Shown: in pieces, positions 42,791 through 54,255 of the stretch
Layout: every line of letters starts with the position of its first letter
Numbering within the stretch: the stretch's first letter is position 1
From: Amia ocellicauda
Lineage: Eukaryota > Chordata > Actinopteri > Amiiformes > Amiidae
Length of the DNA stretch: 64,000 bases
Direction: 5' to 3'
NCBI RefSeq assembly: GCF_036373705.1
Contig: NC_089850.1
Span: forward strand, 53,081,048 to 53,145,047
The notes under the pieces: generated by a model
Database searches by the model: none
What the model was told of the DNA's origin: nothing
What the model saw: only the letters and a program-made list of their open reading frames with translations
Program-made: the position numbers and the translations under genes

Positions 42791-43984
42791 ACGAAAAGTT
42801 TCATCACCAATTGCGTTGTTATGCTACCAAACAAGTCACCGAAGAGGATGGGCCTCTCCTCAACTAGGAACCATCATTTGCAGCCTTTTTGTTTTAGTGG
42901 CATAGTTGCTACGATTTTATCTTCAGATTTGCGTTAACTTTAAACTCCAGACAATTGTCGACGAAAATATGTATGGCACAAAAATACATATCTACGTCCG
43001 GTGCCGATACGAGCCCTTTCCCAATGGAGGGCTGAGGTGGGCTTGACATAATATTGGAGGGGGGGTACTCTATGCACCTTGTGGGCACACATATGTATGT
43101 ATTTAAATACGCATTGAAACGTGTATGTTTATCTGTGTGTTGTCCTCAAAAGGAGAATAAAAACATTGGGAATGATTTTGTTTTTAAGCTTTTGCCTACC
43201 GATTGCAGGTCATTGATGCAACATCTAAACAAAAATTACTAATACCAAAACAAATGGCTAATAGCTAATTACTTTAAATCGGGGGATTATGTTTTTATAA
43301 AAAAAAAAGATTTGCACACGCAAAAAAACTAAACACACACTAAAGCCAATAAACACACTAAAACTAAATACCTTTTCCCCCTAGACAATCGAGCCGGTAA
43401 TTCCATTATAATATAATTAAACCTGATAAAAATACAATCTGCCAGTCTTAACCAAACGATTTCAATGTCCCCGACTGGGGTGGCGGTGTGTACTGCGTCC
43501 TCCTCCTTGTTGGTGTACACCGACTTAATCTAAAAATATATCTATCACGTTGTTGAACTTCAAATTTGTCTTGTGATGTATAAGATAATGCAAATTGTAA
43601 AATTAGCATAATCGTATATACGTCACATGCCAAGGTATCTATACCCCTACAAGCCCCCTTAGCGCCGCTGCACAATTGCATTTCCCATTGACGTTTTTTC
43701 CCCCTAATGAGACTTCAGACATAACTGTACTAAACACTGAATACAACGTTGGTCTTAATTATTTTACAGAAAATAACAAACTTAATGCAGAAGCCCGAGG
43801 TTAGGCCCTGGCACCGCAGCCCAACACCTCTCTACTGAACCACAATTTTGGCAAAAGTCAGCTATAGGCCCATTATTATCTATAACTTCAAATATATTAT
43901 TAATACAATATTGCATTACAGTTGTAGCCGGGTAATATAATTAATGTACAGCTTTCACTATATTCTCAGATATGTCCTGGTATT

Positions 43985-44170
43985 TAATAAAACATAATCG
44001 AACGTCAGATTTTAGTAATATGATATGAAAGTTGGATTGACGTTAGAATAATGTTGTTGTTACAACGTCAGAATCTGACGTAATTCCAACTTTCACCTAC
44101 AACAAGTATATGACCAAAATCTGATGTCGGATTCTGACTTCTGTATAACATTATTATATTAATCAAATCA
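43985..44170. repeat. Degraded inverted-repeat element
   Basis: Motifs AACGTCAGATTTTAG, TTGACGTTAGAATAATG, CAACGTCAGAATCTGACG and GATTCTGACTTCTG alternate in both orientations over about 180 bases. AACGTCAGAATCTGACGT is itself almost palindromic. It looks like a non-autonomous DNA element, but the ends are uncertain. Confidence 0.5.
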
Positions 44171-44958
44171 ATGTTACAAGTCTGACCTTATGTTCCTAAA
44201 TTAAACAATGCTATTAGTACACCACTTGCAGTATATAATTGAAATAACACAAGGCTTTTGTAGAAAGAAACTGAATTCAAGTCATATTTTAATACAATTT
44301 TGCATTAACCGTAAAATTAATAATAAAACAAAATAAAAACATGCCATTTAGCTAAGCCAGTGGTTCTCAGCCCTGATCCCGGCAGACCCCCTACCCATTC
44401 TGTTTCTTATTGCAATTGAGCTCCCAATTATTTAAACTAATATGCCTAATCTGAGCCTTTCAATAATTTTTAACAGGGGGTTTAAGCATAATAAATATGT
44501 TTAAGCAAGTTAAGAATGTTATACAAAACATGAAGTGGAACATTTTATAAGATATAGGCGTATACAATTTTAAAAGTCACATTTAATGTAAATTATTACT
44601 CCAATTAAAGTGAATTCAGAATTCTGAATCTGAAGAAACAATATACACAAAATCATTATCATTATTACTATCATGTCCTGATACTTTCTCCACATCAGTG
44701 TCTGCTTGTTCATTAAGATCACTTCTGTTTCTGTGTTGTCTTGTTCCTCATTGCTGCTACCGACTTCAACAAGCGCTCCAACTTCCTCGTTTCATATATG
44801 CCATTTTTCAGTTTTATTTGGGGGGGGTGGGAATCTGGTCATGTTCATTTTTGATTGCAACCTGAATATGATAAGCAATAAACACATTTTAAACACCAGC
44901 TGACCTATTCAAGATTCAATATTCTTGTCGCAACTTAATTAATATAACACAACAAGAC

Positions 44959-45122
44959 CTGGAGCCAGTTGCATTAAAGCCATAATCTAGACTTAACTCC
45001 CAAGCAGGACCAAAAATCGACTTCAAAACTATGTTTCCCCCACATCCTTTAACTAGAATGTAGTTTTGAAGTGAGTGGATTTCAATTCCTGCTTGGGAGT
45101 TAAGTATGCAACCGGCTCCTAG
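44959..45122. mobile_element. Fold-back MITE of about 165 bp
   Basis: The left end GGAGCCAGTTGCAT and ACTTAACTCCCAAGCAGGA reappear inverted at the right end (TCCTGCTTGGGAGTTAAGT, ATGCAACCGGCTCC). An inner pair CTTCAAAACTA / TAGTTTTGAAG extends the pairing. The left arm carries a short insertion. GGAGCC-GTTGCA ends are familiar from fish Harbinger or IS-type MITEs, but the superfamily is inferred. Confidence 0.8.
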
Positions 45123-45685
45123 TTGGTTATCCCGTTTATAAAAGGGATACAAAAATGCATTGAAAAAAACAAAACCTTTATTATTACGATTATTTTCTTA
45201 AACGTACAATGGTATTATATTCTTCAGCTTTGGAGAAAAAAAGTGTGCACTGGACAAGGTGAAACTGGAGGTTTTCAACACAACAAATCCAATATGCTAC
45301 AATTGTATCTTGGACAAATAATTAGCCTATACATGCCGTGAGTATTGTTATTGTGATGAGCCACATCTTTAACTTTGGACTGAGCATTGTGGACAATAGC
45401 AGAATGCTGTTGTTATTGTGAAAATATGGGTAAACGTAATGCTCAGAAGGTACATGGGGGCCCTGTTTCAGAAAGTGGGTTTAGTGAAAACTCAGAGTTA
45501 GTTGACTCAGAGTTGAAGGAAACTCTGGGTTGTCGGTTTCACAGCCAGGCCAGCTCAACTCTGAGTCTCTTACTATGGCAATATACTCCGTGAAGCTGAC
45601 CTGCTCGCTGGCAGGTTTTCTTCAACTAACCCGGAGTTTCTCCTCCTCTTTAGCTGAAGCCTGCAGACTGAAGGAGGTGTCAGAC

Positions 45686-46800
45686 ATGTCGTGTCCTTTT
45701 CTTCAAGAGCCAGTTGATATTGAAGCACAAATACTCTGGAGAAATCTCCATCGGGAGAGGGTGATCAGACCCCGCCTGGATGTTTTATCATGCCCTGATG
45801 ATGATCTGTTTGAGCGTTACCGTTTTTCTGCACAATCGACAATTTATCTGAACAATATCCTCAGCCCTCATATCGTTCATATGACACATCGCGGACATTC
45901 TCTCAGTTCGGGACAGATTCATTGTGTTGCCCTTTGGTTTTTTGCCATCGGGAGTTTTCTATAAAACATGGGCGACGCTGAGCATATTTCCAAGGCTGTC
46001 TGTCGGGCTGTCAGAAATGTGACTCTTGCACTGAAACGTGTACTGTACACTTCTGTGGTTTTCCCAAGTCACAGACCCACAAGACTCATCAAAGAAGAAC
46101 TCCACAGAATTGCAGGTATCAGTCTAAGCAATAATTAATTTATTACGTATGAAGCTTTGAGACTTGAAACACTAATCAGTTAATATGATACATTTTAGGG
46201 TTTCCAGGTGTGATTGGCTGCATAGATGGCACTCACATTCCTATCACAGAAGGAGATTATGTGAATAGGAAGTCTTTCCACAGCATTAATGTGCAAGTAA
46301 GCCTAATAGTAGCCTATAGCATTCCAGATGAAAGATACTTCACAATACAGCTACTGCAGCCAATTACTGTTCTGCACTGTGAATATCATATGTGATGCAG
46401 CCACATCATCAGCAACGGGGAAGCAAAGTGGCCTGGGTCGCGAATATTTACTGAGCGCTAGATTTGCCCATGGTGAGTTTATATATAGCTATATCCTATT
46501 ATAATCAATATTTTGTTTCCTCCTATTGCAACTGAAAATGTAAACTGTATCCTTGTATTATCATAGGAGAGTTCAATGGTTATCTGCTCAGTGACAGAGG
46601 GTACCCCTGCGAGCCCTATTTGCTGACCACTTACCCTGATCCGAGACTGGCCTGCAGCAACATTATAACTTGGCTCACTGCAGGACACGAGCCAGGGCAG
46701 AGATGACCATTGGGATGCTCAAGGCCCGGTTCCAGTGCCTTCGTAGGCTTGTTTATCTAAGTACACCATGTACAGCTGTTTCACAGGGAGCTTTAGGAAC
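45686..46800 (+). pseudogene. HARBI1-like transposase pseudogene
   Basis: The start MSCPFLQEPVDIEAQILWRN and DDDLFERYRFS match the family N terminus. The frame stops after FAIGSFL (TAA at 45962) and continues with DAEHISKAVCRAVRNVTLAL. A retained intron (GTATCA at 46116 to TTTTAG before 46200) leads to [12 protein letters not shown], with the first catalytic Asp, then [14 protein letters not shown]. Later pieces are LSARFAHG, GEFNGYLLSDRGYPCEPYLL and, frame-shifted, RARAEMTIGMLKARFQCL with the catalytic Glu. The segment carrying the VHDSRIFR-type motif is garbled. Confidence 0.88.
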
Positions 46801-47500
46801 ACAAAAATATGACACTGAATTTCACAGTGCCAGGTCTACTTAGTTTCATTGTAAGTCATGGGCCAATGCTGAACAACACCTTACTGAGGTAAGTTGTGCT
46901 GTGGAGGTGGATGGACCCTCTTCCACATTGTAATTTCCAGCATTGCTTTGTTAGAGCAAAAGAAGGTGCAGGTTTTATTATGGAACAACACTATCATCAA
47001 CCATTAGATTATATTTTTAAGTGTGAAATTCAATAGGCTTCTCTGTATCTTCCCTTTCCGTGGCAGCTGACAAGGTGTCTTCATCCTGTAATTAAAATTT
47101 TCATTTTTTGAGTTCTACTCTAAACCCATTATGAAAAATCTGTGGAGTATTAAGAGTACTTACAACTGTATTGAGGTCTGTTATGGCAGAAGGCTCCACC
47201 AGACAGATTACACCATCAGTAACTGGTAGAAGATTGACCGTTAAATTATAACTTTACCCAGAAAAGTGTCCTACCTAATTTGAATTTTGTTTTTACAACA
47301 TCACAATTTTTCAAATATATAACTCAGAGTCACCTTAAAATAGATTATGATGTCTGAAGGACAACTAAGAATCTGAAAAAGTAACAGCATTCACTTACAA
47401 AGAATTGTACCGCTACAAGAAAATCAGTGTGCCAAGTTGTGTCTAAGATGGATGGGTGGGCGTCACTGAGCTAACACTAGCAAAAGGATGAATGTACATA

Positions 47501-47521
47501 CAGCTCTGGAAAAAATTAAGA
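47501..47521. repeat. Solitary Tc1-type terminal repeat
   Basis: ACAGCTCTGGAAAAAATTAA repeats the end of the MITE at 36521-36594 without a nearby inverted partner. It is probably a decayed or half-deleted copy inside the Harbinger relic. Confidence 0.55.
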
Positions 47522-47563
47522 TTGTATATCAAGATTAATGATGTATATCATTAATTTCAATAA

Positions 47564-47799
47564 CTAACCTCTTATGTAGGCCCTTGTGTCCTGGGGGGTG
47601 GTTGGGTCAGATGAGCGTCCTCCAGAGATGCCTTCAGCAATAGGTCGCCCACTGTTTTGACTGAGGGCCATCTCTTCAGCCTCTGTGAGTGGTGGTGGAC
47701 CCCCACCTGTTTTTTGGACCTCAGCGTTTTTTCTATTGGCTATAATGGATGTCAAATTTGACCATGTCCAGTGAGCACAAATTTGGAGACTTGTATGTA
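47564..47799 (-). pseudogene. Harbinger Myb-like (SANT) accessory protein, C-terminal remnant
   Basis: The minus strand encodes ANRKNAEVQKTGGGPPPLTE, then EEMALSQNSGRPIAEGISGG and a PQDTRAYIR end. This is the characteristic region after the Myb/trihelix domain in Harbinger accessory proteins. The N-terminal DNA-binding part is cut off by the Tc1/mariner insertion at 47800 and was not found on the other side. Confidence 0.82.
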
Positions 47800-49017
47800 C
47801 ACTCACCTAAAGGATTATTAGGAACACCATACTAATACTGTGTTTGACCCCCTTTCGCCTTCATAACTGCCTTAATTCTACGTGGCATTGATTCAACAAG
47901 GTGCTGAAAGCATTCTTTACAAATGTTGGCCCATATTGATAGGATAGCATCTTGCAGTTGATGGAGATTTGTGGGATGCACATCCAGGGCACGAAGCTCC
48001 CGTTCCACCACATCCCAAAGATGCTCTATTGGGTTGAGATCTGGTGACTGTGGGGGCCAGTTTAGTACAGTGAACTCATTGTCATGTTCAAGAAACCAAT
48101 TTGAAATGATTCGACCTTTGTGACATGGTGCATTATCCTGCTGGAAGTAGCCATCAGAGGATGGGTACATGGTGGTCATAAAGGGATGGACATGGTCAGA
48201 AAAAATTCTCAGGTAGGCCGTGGCATTTCAACGATGCCCAATTGGCACTAAGGGGCCTAAAGTATGCCAAGAAAACATTCCCCACACCATTACACCACCA
48301 CCACCAGCCTGCACAGTGGTAACAAGGCATGATGGATCCATGTTCTCATTCTGTTTACGCCAAATTCTGACTCTACCATCTGAATGTCTCAACAGAAATC
48401 GAGACTCATCAGACCAGGCAACATTTTTCCAGTCTTCAACTGTCCAATTTTGGTGAGCTTGTGCAAATTGTAGCCTCTTTTTCCTATTTGTAGTGGAGAT
48501 GAGTGGTACCCGGTGGGGTCTTCTGCTGTTGTAGCCCATCCGCCTCAAGGTTGTACGTGTTGTGGCTTCACAAATGCTTTGCTGCATACCTCGGTTGTAA
48601 CGAGTAGTTATTTCAGTCAAAGTTGCTCTTCTATCAGCTTGAATCAGTCGGCCCATTCTCCTCTGACCTCTAGCATCAACAAGGCATTTTCGCCCACAGG
48701 ACTGCCGCATACTGGATGTTTTTCCCTTTTCACACCATTCTTTGTAAACCCTAGAAATGGTTGTGCGTGAAAATCCCAGTAACTGAGCAGATTGTGAAAT
48801 ACTCAGACCGGCCCGTCTGGCACCAACAACCATGCCACGCTCAAAATTGCTTAAATCACCTTTCTTTCCCATTCAGACATTCAGTTTGGAGTTCAGGAGA
48901 TTGTGTTGACCAGGACCACACCCCTAAATGCATTGAAGCAACTGCCATGTGATTGGTTGGTTAGATAATTGCATTAATGAGAAATTGAACAGGTGTTCCT
49001 AATAATCCTTTAGGTGA

Positions 49018-49020
<3 letters not shown>
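47800..49020 (-). mobile_element. Tc1/mariner transposon, DD36E type, nearly intact
   Basis: Inverted terminal repeats of about 30 bases start CACTCACCTAAAGGATTATT at 47800 and mirror it at 49020, with TA on both outer sides. The element is 1221 bp and encodes one transposase on the minus strand. The high quality of the repeats and the single coding defect suggest a fairly young insertion into the Harbinger relic. Confidence 0.93.
47832..48872 (-). pseudogene. Tc1/mariner transposase with one in-frame stop
   Basis: The start at 48872 gives MGKKGDLSNFERGMVVGAR and a helix-turn-helix region (GLSISQSAQLLGFSRTTIS), then a second HTH. The catalytic core shows VAWSDESRF (first Asp), GYFQQDNAPCH (second Asp) and [12 protein letters not shown] (Glu). 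Thirty-six residues separate the second Asp and the Glu, so this is a DD36E transposase rather than DD34E. One TGA at 48228-48230, after PIGHR, interrupts an otherwise continuous frame of about 347 codons; the frame resumes at once with NATAYLRIFSDHV. A single change would account for it, so other genomic copies could be active. Confidence 0.92.

Positions 49021-49075
<55 letters not shown>
49021..49075. repeat. (TA)n microsatellite next to the Tc1 element
   Basis: The right edge of the Tc1/mariner element continues directly into about 27 TA units, which supplied or grew from the TA target. Confidence 0.9.
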
Positions 49076-49079
<4 letters not shown>

Positions 49080-49640
49080 TGTAATGCTTTTTTATAAGTT
49101 AAATATTCTCTTTTTATACTTTAAATATGTTTCTTATAGTTTAAATATATATTTTGTATAAGTTAAATGCATGTATACCTTTTATACTTTACATGTATTT
49201 TTTTTTATAATGGAAATATACAAATCTACATATTTTTACAAACATTTACATTACTTTATGTAATGAGCTCATATGTAATATGCTTAGTTTAGAACTATTA
49301 CATATGACTTACATCACTCGGCAAACTTTTTTTAAAAGGATAAACAGTTTTTTTGAAGAATGAATACCAATTTTTGAAGAAAACCGTTTTTGAGAGTTCA
49401 GATCTTTACTCTTATCCCCCCCCTCCCCATTTACAATTAAATTGGGGTCACCTAAAGAATGTTGACAGGACAGACAATAAGCACAATTTTGTAATATAAC
49501 TTTGAAATAATGTTCTATTCAACTTATTACAACATTTTTTAACAATACCAAAAAAGATTGCTTGTCTTAAAAAACAAACAAACAAAACAAGTTTTTTACA
49601 GAAACCCTGACCTATCCATTTGTACAACACTCACTGAAAA
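49076..49640. other. AT-rich region left of the BEN-domain gene
   Basis: This is AT-rich with repeated TTTATAAGTTAAAT and TTTATACTTTA motifs near 49090-49190. It may contain the left subterminal part of the CACTA-like element. I could not identify a terminal inverted repeat. Confidence 0.35.
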
Positions 49641-49795
49641 CCATGGTTGGGGTCAATTCCTGTTTTTCAATTCCAATTCCTCCTACAAATCAATTCAAAA
49701 TTCCAATTCCTTTTTGCATTCACAGAATATTCTTTATTGGAATTGAATTGAAAAGGGAATTAAAAATTGAATTGGAATTGACCACAACCCTGTTG
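49641..49795. repeat. Fold-back repeat rich in AATTCC
   Basis: The ends GGTTGGGGTCAATTCC and GGAATTGACCACAACCCTG are inverted copies, and the interior is a series of CAATTCCAATTCC units in both orientations. An AATAAA on the minus strand at 49733-49738 inside it may serve as the poly(A) signal of the BEN-domain gene. Confidence 0.65.
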
Positions 49796-49834
49796 AAAAC
49801 AAAACAAAAAATACAGATCTGGTTCTTCAAATCT

Positions 49835-50233
49835 TCACTTTGGTTTCATTCTGTGTCGTAGTTCATTTATCTTGCTGTTAATTGCACCACCAATTACACT
49901 CTTTGGGGTACTGGGAAATGTTTTCAAGGTAGCCCCTAAAAACATGTATCACATAGATTTAATGACTTGCACATAGATATATAAATATAAAAACATTTTT
50001 GTGTGTGGGTGTATTTAAATGTTTTGGTGTATGCTCTTAAACTTGTCTTACACTAGTTCATAGTAAAATCTGTACTTGGGGAAGCAGCTATGCAAAGGCA
50101 GTCTTTTCTCCATTAATACCTTGCTTAAGCATTACATTGATGTGGCACAACTGGACTGAAATGTGAAGTATTTGCTCAAAAGTCAAATTTAAATGAGACA
50201 TGAAAGTTTATATTGTCAAGGATCTCATGGCAC

Positions 50234-50300
<67 letters not shown>

Positions 50301-51148
50301 GTCTGAAACATTAATCCAAGGTGATTTACAAGGTGTTGTTGAAAGAGTGATGTGGCTGAATTCTAAGTCAGGTTTCCCTCAATCAGGTCTAACAAATTTG
50401 TTATGACTCCACCTTCTCCAACTGCTGTGTAGGTAATCTGCTGGTACAAAATGGCTGCACCCCAGAGGGTGGTGGGTGAAGTGAGTCTGTATAACACTTT
50501 GGGATCTTTCCAGCTGCTACATGTAAGGTATTATTATTTATTAATACATTAACTCTAGTCTCTGAAACTAAAACAAAGGCCAAAGGAACATTTCAAATGC
50601 TAACCCTTTGTGTTCTATACAGTTAAAAAGAAGAGTTAGAAATTTTGTACAACAGCATTTACATACCATATATGGCTTCCACCTTTAAGCGATCCAGAGG
50701 TGTCTTTTTCTCCGAAGTTGGATCTCTCTTGCTGCCACCACCACGAAGATTGCTCTTTAGTAATGTTGGAATGTCAAAGACAGCAACCGTCAGGGTTCTT
50801 ACATATGATGTATTCGTGCTGCACCTCTCTGCAAGGATCCAGGACAGTTTGTCAATGTAAACTCCAGTGCCTGGGAATATTTCCACCTAAAAGACAATGG
50901 TAAATAAAAAACAAGTTTATCCCCAAACTATTCTTATATTATGTTAAGTGGAATACGCAGACATTATCAGTGTGATTTTGTAACAGAGATTTGTTATAAA
51001 AACCCACAGTATGTCTCAATTTATTAATTTACAGACATAATAAAGTCAATGAATCTGTGACACCCATTACTCAATTACATTCTTATTATCAGCTATAACT
51101 ATGAATATAACTGATAATGTAGCATCATTAGATTGTTTACAACCAATA

Positions 51149-51210
<62 letters not shown>

Positions 51211-52829
51211 ATTATTATTTTTTTTTACCTTATCTTTGTAATATTTTAGACCAAGTGTGTTATACCTGATTCTTGGTCAGATTCAGAACAATTTAGTGTG
51301 GGGCTATCAGAACCACTTGATGGTGACACTCTTTTGTCTTCATCGCTGATAAATGTGGCTTTTGTTACAATTTTTTTCAGATTGTCCAAAGGGTCTGGAA
51401 TCTCTGGAGAAAAAAACATTATTTTTTAATATTAATCATTTCTAGTAATATATTTAATACAAAGTGAAAACAAAACCACCAATGCCTGCAATTATACTTG
51501 AGAGACTTGCTCTATGTTATTGGCAAACTGACCTTTTTGTGGGTCATTAACATTAGCTACAAATAAAGTAGAAAAAAATTTAAGAAATATAAAATAAAAT
51601 AATTACCAGATCTAATGTAATGCATATAGTCATCAATGTAGGATTTGCACAAGTTATGTTGAAAAACTTTATTTAATAATCAGTATTATTAAACTATTAG
51701 ACAGTGCACATTAAGAGTCTGTATTGTAGTTCTAGATTACTTCAGTATGAATACATTACTCAGGAAAATCATACATGGAATCTAAATTACTGAAGACTAA
51801 CATTTATCAAGGTAAGGAATTATTTGCTATAAATAAAAAAACTTACCATCAACCATACAGTTTCGAAGACATTGGTTTTCATTTTTAAGTCTTGTGTTTT
51901 CCTTTTCAAGCTGCTTAACTTTTTGCTGTAGCTCAACTTCACTGGACTGTTTAAATGTCTGTAGAATATTACGGGATCTAATTCTTGAAGCTCCATCGGT
52001 TTTCTTTCTTATTTTGTGCTGTATTCAGAGAGAAAAAAAGTTTAAAATGAAATTATATATATATATATATATATATAATACATTTATTTAATATTTGAAG
52101 TAATTATCTCACCGGTAACTGCGGTTCATCAAGGTCACTATCATCTGAAATTTGAAGTTTTTTGTTTGGTTTAGGTACTCTCTTCATTTTAGGAGAGGGC
52201 ATTTTTGTTAGGTCATTAAGTTTTCTTCTTAGTTTGCCTTCTTTTCCTAAAATAAAAATAAAATAAATAAAACCCTGCATTATGTCCACAGATATTTGGG
52301 GATTATATTTATTTGTCATAAAAATACTGTGCTTTGACCATACAAATTAAGATGGACAGCCAACACTGAATCAAAACTGAAGTTAAATTATATCTGGTTT
52401 TATTGTAAAGCACAACACACAATAAATCGTTCTTACAAATGCCAGTCAAGTATGACGAGTTTTTAGCGCCCTCAGCACCACCTACCATGTTATAAGAGTA
52501 TGTTAGAAGTACAACACATTAATAAAGTAAACATTAATTTCAAATATACTGTGATTGTATATATCAAATAGCATGTAAAGACTTTAAAAAAATAAAAATA
52601 AATAAACATTGTTACCAGTCATAATGATCTGCGCTTCATGGACAGGCTATCCACCTTTTGGAGGTTTGTTCGTGTCTCTCCACTCTGCTCTGAAGTTTCG
52701 AGTAGTCTCTTCGTCATCATCAGCAATGCTGAATAAATCAAAATTGTGAATCCAAGCAGTGGGAATCACGCTGTAAGAGTCTTTGTCGACCCCGCTTTCC
52801 CACTTCACCAACGCGTGCATCACTGCCAT
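49835..52829 (-). CDS. BEN-domain protein, accessory gene of a CACTA-like element (one premature stop)
   Basis: Six exons join in consistent phases: 52616-52829, 52113-52246, 51847-52018, 51266-51403, 50667-50870 and 49835-49935, giving 320 codons. The N terminus (MHALVKWESGVDKD, VIPTAWI, KPPKGG) has a small module I associate with transposon-linked fish proteins. Then come a basic segment with acidic DDSDLDEP, a coiled coil (VELQQKVKQLEKENTRLKN), and a C-terminal BEN-like domain (GTGVYIDKLSWILAE, LTVAVFDIPTLLKSNLRGG, SVIGGAINSKINELR). In exon 1 a TAG at 52647-52649 replaces what is probably Trp after KGG; a GTGGAT donor just before it could bypass the stop. Exon 5 has an alternative acceptor that would add VEIFP but not fit the phase. 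It is divergent from the transposase gene. Confidence 0.7.
50235..50300. repeat. (ATT)n microsatellite in the BEN-domain gene
   Basis: About 22 ATT units in the last intron. They are followed by TTAATCCAAGGTGATTTACA, which resembles the TTATCC-AGG-GACTTACA part of the SINE-like family. Confidence 0.9.
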
Positions 52830-53245
52830 ACTACCTTCACCTTCTCGTCTGTTTTTTTCTGCACGTTTTTCCCCCTGACAGGTCACGGCACAAAAAACAG
52901 TCCCGCTCTGCATTCTGGTACTTGGCATTCTTAATAACACCAACAGTGTGTAATCGCATAGACCGCTAGAGTTTAAAGTACTACATATCCCATCAGTTTT
53001 TTTTCTTCTTCTGAAACTGCTAGCACACTACATAAAGTTTGGCAAATGAAGAGATTTGGATGATGAGTTTACAATCTTATAAACAGTATTTAAGTACTAG
53101 TTATGCAATTCCAAAAAGAACAGCATCGAGATGGAGAAACAGGTTAAAAAAAATATAATATGATGTTTATACTTTTTATATTTTAATTACAGTATGTAAT
53201 TACTGACTTTTGATTTACATTTACAGAAAAAGAACGGAGGGAAAC
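52830..53245. promoter_or_regulatory. Shared intergenic region of two divergent transposon genes
   Basis: About 415 bases separate the start codons of the leftward BEN-domain gene and the rightward transposase gene. No host-type CpG island is evident. A bidirectional promoter is inferred from position only. Confidence 0.4.
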
Positions 53246-53614
53246 ATGGACTACCCAACAAGAAGCAACAAAGTTACTAAAATATCAGATTCTCAGGTAA
53301 GCTTCATGCAGCCATACATGTATAATTATAAAATCAATCCAAAAAATAGACCTTGTTTACCCTACAACTGAGTTTGAGTGTTAATTCTATTTAAGATATA
53401 AAAAAACTTTTGTTTTCTGAACTAATAATCTGTGAACATTCTATTATCTCTATAATTTTAATAAATACATTTATTTTATTATTGGTGGAACATTATATTT
53501 TTATTCAGCTCAGATGATTTCACATATCATCCATTTTTCTGTTAATAAATGTGCAAAAAAAAAAATCTGATGGATAGGCCCCTACATATGAACATTAAGT
53601 TAAAGGCGTAGAGT

Positions 53615-53863
53615 GAGTGTTCTTCACTTCCAGTCGTGGAGGGCCACAATCCAGCTCTTTGTAATTCATGAACAACCAAAGACCTGGGAAAAGGGTAAAT
53701 GGCTTCAGTTAAGCCAATTAGGTAATTAAGAGCTCAACTGGAAAAAAAACAGCAGGTATAGGGGTACTTTAGGACCACAGTCACTGATATAACTGACAAT
53801 GTTGTTGTAATGAAAATCAGCAGACAGTGGGCCTCCTCCAGGACTAAGGTTGAGAAGCACTGG
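53615..53863. repeat. Fold-back non-autonomous element in an intron
   Basis: The left end AGTGTTCTTCACTTCCAGTC and GTGGAGGGCC pair with the inverted right end (GGGCCTCCTCCAGGACTAAG, GAGAAGCACTGG). This is a familiar fish repeat type. It lies in the first intron of the CACTA-like transposase gene. Confidence 0.65.
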
Positions 53864-53899
53864 TCTTGAAGACCACAATAACAATCGACCTCAAGGGCT

Positions 53900-54255
53900 A
53901 GGGATATTCGAGGTGATGCTAAACCAGTCCTGAATGTTTAAATATAATGTTATTTTCTTGTAGTGTGTCGTTGCTGTTAATGCAACCAGTTATATTGAGC
54001 CATCAAATACAGAAGCTGACAAAAGACATCAACATGTAAGTTTAGTTGTAAATTTAAAGTGTGTGTGAAAAGTATTTTGTATATGGAGATTAACCCATAG
54101 TTTCGTAGATAAATTGTGGACCAGTGATATTCAGGATCTTCAAAACAAGTCCTGAATGCTCAAACTTAACACTTCTTTTTTAGAGTGTCGTTGCTGTCAA
54201 TGCAGCCAGTGATGTGGAGCCATCAGATACAGAAGCTGATGAAAGAACATGTAAG
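53900..54255 (+). repeat. Tandemly duplicated exon in the transposase gene
   Basis: The exons 53964-54035 and 54184-54250 encode VVAVNATSYIEPSNTEADKR and VVAVNAASDVEPSDTEADER. The preceding intron ends also share AGTCCTGAATG. The second copy lacks five bases near its 3' end, which shifts its phase and predicts a stop if it is spliced to the next exon; skipping it keeps the frame. Confidence 0.75.

Larger units (their letters stand above)
40911..44958. other. Intergenic region right of the dispanin gene
   Basis: No gene is supported. It contains a (TG)n run at 42090-42112 and a SINE-like fragment at 42631-42790. A repeat with inverted ACGTCAGA motifs is at 43985-44170, and a segment reading GCCAGTGGTTCTCAGCCCTG at 44355 belongs to a common dispersed repeat type. 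Confidence 0.5.
45456..47799 (+). mobile_element. Harbinger (PIF/Harbinger) transposon, decayed and interrupted
   Basis: The left end begins GGGGGCCCTGTTTCAGAAAG, a known type of fish Harbinger terminal repeat. Inside are a plus-strand HARBI1-like transposase relic and a minus-strand Myb-like gene relic, the normal two-gene layout of the superfamily. A Tc1/mariner element starts at 47800 inside the Myb-like gene. I could not find the matching right terminal repeat beyond it. Confidence 0.82.

Noticed and set aside
48220..48952. Plus-strand frames in the Tc1/mariner element
   Set aside because: They are antisense shadows of the transposase.
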